Below are positions 56,116-64,000 of a DNA stretch of 64,000 bases, piece by piece (position 1 is the first letter of the stretch; each line of letters opens with the position of its first letter). Position numbers and translations under genes: made by a program. The notes under the pieces were generated by a model, which had not been told where the DNA came from, did no database searches, and saw only the letters and a program-made list of their open reading frames with translations. The stretch comes from Actinostola sp. cb2023. Its lineage: Eukaryota > Cnidaria > Anthozoa > Actiniaria > Actinostolidae. The DNA is taken from NCBI GenBank assembly GCA_033675265.1, contig JAUJYZ010000509.1:62001-126000 (forward strand), given 5' to 3'.

Positions 56116-58140
56116 ATCGTCATAACACAACATACAAATGTAGTCATCGTATTCTTTACAATCAGTTGTCTTGCCTATAATATAATATGGTGATATTGTA
56201 ATGATGAAGGAATAGTTATCTCGATGAAATGGTCTCAAAACAGTTCTCAATGAGTTCTCAAAAGAGTTTGTGTAGTCTGAATCTCAACTTTTTACCTCAT
56301 TACAGGCTTGACTGACTTTTACTCGCAGCCGTTAATTTGCATTTCCGAAAGAAACTGCGTATGTCTAGAAATTACACGAATGATGTTGAATCAACTTAGC
56401 TATTATTTTTATCAGCTTGTGCCGTTTTTATTGAAATGTCCGACACATTACGTGCTTTTAAATTTCTGTCGGAACCTTACCGTAAAGTAGAACATCATGC
56501 AAGCTTGAAGAAGCTTCACGTATCTTCACTTTACAGTAAGACGATAAAGGCCGCAAAAAGTTTAAATGAACTCTTGAAATCACAATCCTACAATTTATAA
56601 ACAACATTCATTCACGTCTTTCCCAACTTTCGGTATTATCAGTTCTAAAATCTAGTTCATTAGCGTACACGTGAGAATGTTATGTTTGAGACACTTGATT
56701 GACACATGGTGTGTTAGCACTTGAAAAAACCAGCTAGGGCGCTTTGACGGGAACTTTACCAATCCGCTTCTTTTACTCTTTACTTTTTAATGGTGAATCT
56801 AAGAGATACGGTGATTTCTTGTGAAGAGAGCTTTACTATAAATCACATTTATATCATTTTCATAATGTGAGTATTTTCTCCTATAGTAAGCTTTAGAAAC
56901 GGTGATTCAACAAGTTTGTTTACGATCATCACTATGGTGTTGTTGAGACAAAGTGCAAGGAAGCTTCGTTCGCCATCCTCGCGAACCCAGGTATATATTC
57001 TGTCGCTCGTTACTCGCTCCACAGGCTCATCACCCTCTGTTTGTGTTTTGGAGTTATTGGGCTTCCTGTGTCTTATTTTGATCGGCCGGCCGTTTAAAAT
57101 AAATCAGAAATATGGCCGTGAATTCACTTCTAGAATGCTGTCCTTTTGATATCTTGAATTTCTAAAAGTGCTTTCAAAACAAAGATTAATATCTACTTGA
57201 GGCCTGTGTGTGGTTTATTTAGCGATTGAGTGGTTTTTAGCGAGTTTTGGGACAGAGAGTAGCTCGCTCCTCTTTGGGGAGTGATTTTTTCGCGTACTAT
57301 GATTCTTTTAACTATCCTTCACTTCATGTGCTTCCAAGATGGCGACTGTTGTTTAAAAGTGCTTCTTGTCGTCATACATCAAGGTAGACTAGCTTGTTTG
57401 GTTCAGCTTCTGAGTTCTTCACCGACTTCAGGAGTCTGGTATTCAAGTCTGTACATAGTCTTATTAGTTTCGTCATTTCTAGTCATTAAGCCGTTTGCTC
57501 GATAGCTGTGCTAGTTAGCTTTTGATTTGATTTCATTTGTATAGCTCTCAGTGATTTCTCTTTGAGTTCGCACACGGACCCACTAGTTTCGAAATCGCTC
57601 GACATCTTTTGGTGTGGGCCCAACCGCAAATGACTTGTGCGTTTGTAAGCATAGAGAGCGTTTGGAGAAGAAGACGACGGATAATTTCAAACAATTCAGA
57701 GAACGTCCATCGGTATGCGTACGGTCAGCATACGATATCATAAGTTGCCATGCTTTCCACTTTTGAGCCAATCGAAACCCTGAAACAGACATTCCTGTCA
57801 TTCCTCAATGCAAAATTAGACAGACGACATGAACTGCAGATTTAAACTCGGCCTACCACAGGCAGTCCGAGTAATAGGTTTGATTGAATTAAGGTGGCTC
57901 AAAGTAGTTTTTTACTGATCACACTTTTACTTTTCATTTTACTTATCCTAGACCGATCAAAATGACTGTTGCACCAGTTATCGGGCAAAGATGGAAATTT
58001 AGAATCATGTCAATTTCAGCTCGATCAAGGTTTCCTTGGCAACGATAAACAAAGATCGTGGAAATCAGTTTTTCTAAAATATCTCAAGATTTCAACGAGC
58101 TCTAGACAAGCGACTATCACTATGAATTTCTGCTTTCATG
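56116..58140. other. About 2 kb without a recognisable gene
   Basis: Only short frames; none shows a family motif. Confidence 0.5.
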
Positions 58141-58269
58141 AAAAATCCATGAAAAGGTTTTGAAAATGCCATGAAAACATTTTCATGGACCATGAAACCA
58201 GCATTTCTGAGATTTCATGGTTTTTTTTAAGCCATAAATTTCCCATGAAATACCCAGCAGTTGCAGCCC

Positions 58270-58680
58270 ACAATTTTCATGGGCCATGAAAAGTGTACAA
58301 TGGGCCATGAATTTCCTTTCCCAATGGCGAAAGTGAATTTCATGGGCCATGAAACATGTACAATGGGCCATGAATTTCCTTTCCCAATGGTGCAAGTGAA
58401 TTTCATGGGCCATGGAAAATGTACAATGGACCATGAATTTCCTTTCCCAATGGTGAAAGTGAATTTCATGGGCCATGAAAAATGTACAATGGACCATGAA
58501 TTTCCTTTCCCAATGGTGAAAGTGAATTTCATGGGCCATGAAAAATGTACAATGGACCATGAATTTCCTTTCCCAATGGCGAAAGTGAATTTCATGGGCC
58601 ATGACAAATGTACAATGGACCATGAATTTCCGTTCCCAATGGTGGAAGTGAATTTCATGGGCCATGACTTTTTTGTGTGT
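58270..58680. repeat. 63-bp minisatellite rich in CATGGGCCATG
   Basis: About six units, with diverged pieces outward to 58140 and 58830. The unit is 21 codons long and palindrome-rich, so three frames stay open (172, 143 and 142 codons); these are repeat artefacts. Confidence 0.95.
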
Positions 58681-59364
58681 CATATTTGAAATGGATTCCA
58701 TGGGTCATGAATTTGCATAGGTAGTACAGTCTATTTCATGGGCCATGAAAATTCCCTTTTAGGTACACTGATAGATTTCATGGCCCATGAAACAATGATG
58801 TCCCTGGAATCATATATTTCATGGGTCCTGAAATGACCATGAAAAATATTCAGTAGTAGACAGTATTCAATAATACTAATTAAATGGACCTATGAAAACG
58901 CCATTAAAAGACAACTTTAGTTTTAAAATAAAAGTAAACCAAAACTGTCGAAAAATGACCAAAATAATGTTATCTTTTTGCTTATTACAAGTACAAACCA
59001 AACTAGATTTAAGTGTGAGTTATAAAGTCATTTGTCGCTTAACTACATTACTATATCGGTCAAACGTCACAACAAAATCCAAATGATCCTGTATGCAAAC
59101 ACTAAACATACATGTATATTCAATTAATTAACCATAACTAGTATTGGTAGATTATAAAGTACTTACTGCAACTGCGTGAAACCAGGCATTTCAACTTTCC
59201 TTATTTCTCCATTTCTGAATTTCCTATATTGGCTAATTACTTTTCCAACTCCTATATAAACCCATCATGGATGAATTCATTACTTTCTTTTTCTTTTTCG
59301 AAATGTCAGTAATACGAGTACTCTATTTTTATACGTTGTTACAGATTTCCATTCATTCCCTATA

Positions 59365-60150
59365 TTATTTCTCATCATGTATTTCATCTAGAGATGGAAA
59401 AATCCAATGTAATAAAAGACATTCAAGTTCCGTAACACTTTGTACATTTATATCAAAAAAATCTAAAAACCAGATGTTTTGGGCTTTGTCGACTGCAAGA
59501 GTAAGTGGATGCGACAAATGGCTCAAGAGGACTGGGGTTGTTGCCTTGCTAAGGGAATCTTCTGTACATGTGAACCAAAGACCACTTGCAGAATCAAAAT
59601 GTGCCTTCTCATAAAATCTTACAGAAGCCCACATGAACTCCTTGTCAGCAAAACTGTGCCTGTAAATACTGCCAACAACGCCAAATCTTACTGATGATTG
59701 GGGAAGGTGGTAGCACACAGTGGTAGGATTTTTGCTTGGGTGCTGGCTTGAGACATACAGATAACTACGGGAGTGCTCCCTGGATTTCAACATGAATTCA
59801 TGGTACAAGGCTGCTGTAGGTTGAGGCCCTTTAAGCATTAACGCTTGAGAGTCAGGCAGTGTACTGCCCTCTGGTCTCCAGTGGTTAAAGCTGGGAAATG
59901 ATTTAAGCTTTCTATTTTGACGGGCCACATTTTTTTCCATTTCATATACACTGAGTAGTAACTGAAGCTCAGGAATTTCTTTATTGTACAATTCATCCAT
60001 GAGAGCCAAAGCATCACTTGAAAGATGTACTGTTACATCTGAGGGGGATGGTAACTGTGGCCTTGGACTTTCATCTTCATAAGACAGCTTAAAAGGTAGT
60101 TTATTTTTCATCTTCCCAGAAAGTTTCACAAAACGGCACCACTCAAATAT
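59365..60150 (-). CDS. Unknown protein, exon open throughout
   Basis: The frame is open from an acceptor-like ATAATAACAG (exon start about 60150) to the stop at 59365, about 260 codons. An internal ATG is at 60129, but the upstream in-frame IFEWCRFVKL suggests an earlier exon. Features: helical segment (ALALMDELYNKEIPELQLLL), then a beta-rich part with RFGVVGSIYRHSFADKEFMW, SGLWFTCTED and LSHPLTLAVDKAQNIWFLDF. A similar arrangement occurs, from memory, in uncharacterised coral and fish proteins of mobile-element type; no enzyme motif is seen. It faces away from the P2X7-tail gene, 0.6 kb upstream of its start. Confidence 0.55.
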   Translation of the reverse strand: MFEWCRFVKLSGKMKNKLPFKLSYEDESPRPQLPSPSDVTVHLSSDALALMDELYNKEIPELQLLLSVYEMEKNVARQNRKLKSFPSFNHWRPEGSTLPDSQALMLKGPQPTAALYHEFMLKSREHSRSYLYVSSQHPSKNPTTVCYHLPQSSVRFGVVGSIYRHSFADKEFMWASVRFYEKAHFDSASGLWFTCTEDSLSKATTPVLLSHLSHPLTLAVDKAQNIWFLDFFDINVQSVTELECLLLHWIFPSLDEIHDEK

Positions 60151-60715
60151 CTGTTATTATATAAAAACATACTGATTAACAAAGCCTTACATGAAATCAC
60201 TGCAACTTGTACCCACTGCAATTGCCCCATTTCATTATGACATCATGGCTTGTTTGTGAGGGGGACAGAATTGTCTAGAACAATAGAAATCTGAACAACT
60301 TTTCTCTGCTTAATATTCCAAATTTGAAGATGTATCGATGTTTAATAAACAATAGTTATTGCATTTGATGGCTGTTACCGCATTTCTTTGTTCTAAAGAA
60401 ATATTTTTGTATCATCTTTGTGTTGCTTGCTGTTTTGTTTGTTTTCCCACAACTATTATCCCTAGCATTTTTTGATGTGATGTCTTAAAGGGCAAGTCTC
60501 GGCAAAAAATGAAGTTTTTGGAATAAATTGTTTGAAGGTGTTCAAACACACATTTGATATTGTTTTGGTGATATTCCTTTTTTTAACACTATTTTTGGAC
60601 GATAAATTGGCGCTTTTTCAGTATCTTACTCAAAACGGCTCGAATTTCCGTCACGTGATATTTTACGTCACACGTGTGTAAGGCTTTGCTTCGAACAGAT
60701 TTTGCAATTTCCAAA

Positions 60716-61422
60716 ATGTCTAGCGACGAAAGCACAGATTCTAGACGCAGTAGTTCCAGTTTTGAAGGTTCTGAAACAGAAAGTGGGGTCGGGGAGAGTA
60801 ATGTGATTACTCCTTGGCGTTTTGAGCCTGCAAGAAGACAAAATGAGACGAATTCTAGAGAAGATGAAGTAGATGAAGTCATTGAAGATCAAACTCGGGA
60901 GCAAAATCGCCTTCGCAATAATGAATGGTACGTCTGATTATTGCTAGTTCTTTTATATATTCAGTCACAAAGACCAACGAGACTTATTGGTTATCTTCCA
61001 GGTGTATATGTGAAAATTGCCAAATCATGGATCGGGAATGTGAATGTGTTTGTTGCCAAGAGGTGGAACAAATAGAATCGAAGCTTCGAGAAGCTGTTGA
61101 AGTAGACGGGCTACAAGAAGAGCCAGCTTGTATTACTTCCCATCCAGGTTTTCTAGCCGTTTGTACGAACCACTGGGTTCTTCAAACTGCTTGGTTCCAA
61201 TACAGACAGCAGTATGGAGGTAATGCATACGAAGGGCCTACACACAAACGAAATAGACACATAGCATACCGACAGTTAGTGCGATGGTGTTGGGGTTATT
61301 TGGGGAAGGAAGTTAGAGTTGTACTGCCATCTTGTGCAGTAATGTGCATTAGGGCACACTTTCCTCCACCAGGTTTAGAAGAAGACTTTACTTTTACAGG
61401 TTTTCAATATGCAGACGAATAA
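60716..61422 (+). CDS. Stand-alone P2X7 cytoplasmic-tail-domain protein, two exons
   Basis: Exon 1 60716-60927 and exon 2 61002-61422, with GAATG|GTACGT and CTTCCAG|GTG; the join makes Trp-Cys. The product has 210 residues: a Ser/Glu/Asp-rich disordered N-terminus (1-70), then CICENCQIMDRECECVCCQE, CITSHPGF, and LPSCAVMCIRAHFPPPG with TGFQYADE. This is the zinc and GDP-binding 'ballast' fold known from the C-terminus of the P2X7 channel, here without any channel part or membrane segment. Such stand-alone forms are numerous in cnidarians and lancelets. ATG context AAAATGTC. No break. Confidence 0.85.
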
Positions 61423-62032
61423 TTATTTTAATTAATACTAATTACATATATTTTTAACGACAAAAATTTGTATATAAACAACAACAAAGTTTATTTTCAT
61501 TATTTTTATTGAATATATTACTATAAATATATATATTTAGAGGTGCTATGAAATGTCTGAGTGTGTATAATATGCTATGTGTCTATTTCATGTGAAGACC
61601 TTTTCTTTACCGAGTCAAGGACTTCCAAGCAATCTGTACATATATAGAGATATGCATTCTACATCCTGCTGAATGTTTTGGTACTTTATTCTCGAAGGAA
61701 AGCCAGGTTGGAAAGTAATACTTGTGTCTTCATGATTATTAATTTTCTGTACGGTTCATTGACATTAACCATGACATGTACATACTGTATATATTACTAA
61801 ACTATTACAAATGTATCACACAAAGTCACAGCTACATGTACCTACTTCTTTGTATAAATGTACACAAAGAACATAACATTACATGATCACCCAGATATAT
61901 ATTTTATATAGTGTTTGGCTCACATGTGAGCACAAGAAACAAGTTAATTATGAATCAAAAGCAGCCATGTGGTTTAATGTTGATTACATGAATATAGTTA
62001 TGAATCTTAATATAGTGTACATGTATCAGCAG
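61423..62032. other. AT-rich spacer
   Basis: Likely 3' ends of the two convergent genes; no gene is seen. Confidence 0.6.
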
Positions 62033-63945
62033 TCAGTGGACAATTTGCCTATGGGCAAATCTTGACACATAACCCTCAATAGCCTCTTCCTTGTCAGGTC
62101 TTTCTTCTATAGAGGCTGACAATGGTGGTGGGGTGTTCTGTCTCAGGTTTTCCATGTATAACCTTAGTTCTTTAGGGCTTCTTTGGTATTGTTCAAAGAG
62201 GTTCTCAATTGCCATGGTGCAGTATTCTGATTTTATAACAATGAATTACGTTAGTTAGACATTTACATTAATTGCATTAATTAATATGTTCTTTAATACA
62301 AACCATATGTAGCTTTAGTCTTTTGAGGTCTTACAGAATGCTGTCCCTTCTTGGCTTTTGGAAACCGAATGGAATAGCAGAGCTTGCCATCTTTATTTAC
62401 AGCTTGCATTCTATCAGCATTTTCATTATAATGTAATGCAGACAGACATAGTCTTGAAATGAAAGTTGAGGAGGATATATTAATGCCAGATACACGTATC
62501 ACAAAGAAACAAAACATGTTTTACCTTTTTAGCAATAACAAATTATGTTAATTCTGAAATGGCACATTTTATACCTTGTCTGCATTCCCCAATATGAAAA
62601 AGCTGTGTGCTTGGGCACAAACTGTATATCAAGGCTGTGTTTTGCCTCAAGAGTAGACGTCTGGTATACAGGTGAGAGTTTGCTCACATCTTTTAACAGT
62701 TCTTTATTGAGCAAAAGTTCTTCCAACTTCACAGCTGCATATGACCCTGTGTATATGTATATAGATATATATTTATATTCTAGTTTACTTCAGTTTGCTA
62801 TTATGATGTAGCATGCAATACGTATATGAAATACTTGGTTTATTAAATCAAAAGTTCCACCTTTTGCAATCCATTGTTTCTCTCTGCTTTCTTCCTCCAG
62901 TTCCCCATGGCCACAATCAGGATGGAGGTCATTGTCATTGTTTTCATGAATGTCTTGAATGTGCAGGGGCAGGATCTCCCATTTAGCCTTGATAATGTCC
63001 CCATTACCATCAGGTGTTGATGCTGCACACCAATACATATGGTTGCAAATTGATTGCCTCCAGTCTCCTATGTCACCACAATCCTTTTGTTTTGCAATTT
63101 TGTCAATTTTTTTGGCAAGACCTATAACAACAACAACATATCCAATCCAATGTCTCCTTTATGCATGATGTATAAAGGAATACAGAATTAATGCATGGTT
63201 ATTACATATATATGGTACCTTTAGCAACATGCCATATATCATGGTAGTGTGTTGTATTGGGGAGGTCATTCCTTATGTATGCTCCTACTGATCTGCTTCT
63301 GTCAGTAATTAGTGTGTCGATAGCTAGATCAACAGTAGTCATCATCTCCACACTTCTCTTCAGTCCCTCCAACTCCATCCAAGCGCTATTCTTTACTTCA
63401 TTGCTCTAAGGTAAACAAGATGGAAACTGTAAAAATGATGGTGAAATAGAGATACATGCCTAGCTGAGAGGATTAAATGATATATATAATTTATCTAGCT
63501 TGTCTCTGGCTAGAAAGCATGCTCAGAAAAAATATCCTATATACAGTACTGTTCTGAACCTGATTTCTAGCAGGTGTTATTCAATAAGTTCTATTAGTTC
63601 TTAATTATTGTATAAATGTTACTATATTTACTGTAATACCACCCCTTTTTTGAATACAAACCTGAACAAGTTGAAAATCAAGGACTCGGTTTATGTGCTG
63701 TTCAATTACTGTGTATGATCCAAATTTTGCACAGTACCCAGGGGAGTCACACCTTCCATCTCCAGCAAGTATGAGGCCTTCTTCATGGTTTTTCATCTGT
63801 TGAAACAAGGACTCTTGCTCATTTCTCCAAGATTGTATAACAATTGGATTGATATAACTACTGGCATGGCGGTAAAAAGTAGCCCTTGATATACATGCAA
63901 TGTTCATGAACTTGAACATCCTCAAAGTTTTTTCTGTGGCACATC
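62033..63945 (-). CDS. DDE-type transposase-like gene, six exons, 5' end outside the window
   Basis: Exons 63662-63945, 63219-63405, 62835-63121, 62575-62746, 62304-62452 and 62033-62226. Each junction has AG and GT and keeps the frame. Motifs in order: TFYRHASSYINP; LILAGDGRCDSPGYCAKFGS (first Asp); LITDRSRSVGAYIR (second Asp context); THYHDIWHVAKG; HMYWCAASTPDGNGD; TSTLEAKH with a Glu; AFSYWGMQTR; LHYNENADRMQAV; a C-terminal tail ending in RQIVH. The family GDGR-x-DSPG-x2-AK-GSYT is frequent in fish, cnidarian and other marine genomes; I believe it is a DDE transposase but cannot name the superfamily surely. All visible exons are open. Confidence 0.75.
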
Positions 63946-64000
63946 CTAAAATAATAAAATGTACATAAGAATGTGTTATGTTTGAAGTATGTATGTTAAG

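Noticed and set aside
58183..58701. Three overlapping frames with 21-residue repeats, reminiscent of antifreeze- or silk-like repeat proteins
   Set aside because: Product of the 63-bp palindromic minisatellite; open on both strands, no start context.

Overview
This is a piece of animal nuclear DNA: spliced genes with GT-AG introns, a Pol III tRNA gene, AT-rich spacers, many microsatellites, and transposons lying inside transposons. There is no rRNA or mitochondrial DNA and no conventional single-copy gene I can name with certainty. The families seen (DUF6589-type genes, a stand-alone P2X7-tail domain, G2E3-like HECT domains, DIRS and Tx1 retroelements, PIF/Harbinger, polinton/adintovirus-like genes, a ZAD-like zinc domain) are the mixture I associate with cnidarian genomes, less likely sponge or lancelet. 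That placement is from memory of families, not from any search.

Layout. 0-3.4 kb: decayed virus-like (polinton/adintovirus-type) genes and an HNH endonuclease. 3.6-5.8 kb: remains of a DIRS-type tyrosine-recombinase retrotransposon. 5.8-10.8 kb: a three-layer nest, in which a LINE is cut by a TTAA-flanked MITE that is itself cut by a Tx1/L1-type LINE. 10.8-15.2 kb: a broken transposase-like gene, several inverted-repeat elements and a 43-bp satellite. 15.6-24.8 kb: two exons of a gag-like CCHC protein separated by about 8.4 kb that holds a 4-kb element with about 1.2-kb inverted arms and an OB-fold (RPA-like) gene relic. 25.0-31.3 kb: a HECT-domain gene cut in two by a 5.1-kb terminal-inverted-repeat element. 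That element carries a tRNA-Trp, a packaging-type ATPase gene, a small PX-like gene and an acidic zinc-cluster gene. 31.7-34.4 kb: a decayed DDE/integrase gene on the minus strand. 35.7-39.7 kb: a Harbinger-like shell. 40.9-52.9 kb: a DUF6589-type pseudogene in seven recognisable blocks, head-to-head with a RecQ N-terminal exon and tail-to-tail (overlapping) with a RecQ C-terminal exon; a nearly complete Harbinger transposon sits in one of its introns. 53-58.9 kb: unrecognised ORFs, a kinase scrap, a MITE, a GCAATTGCGG cluster and a 63-bp minisatellite. 59.4-63.9 kb: three apparently intact spliced genes: an unknown protein, a P2X7-tail-domain protein and a six-exon DDE transposase that runs off the right edge.

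Most coding sequence belongs to mobile elements and most copies are broken. The best preserved are the ATPase / PX-like / zinc-cluster trio, the Harbinger nuclease, the P2X7-tail protein and the right-edge transposase. The strongest leads are the 5.1-kb element inside the HECT gene and the repeated DUF6589-RecQ pairing.
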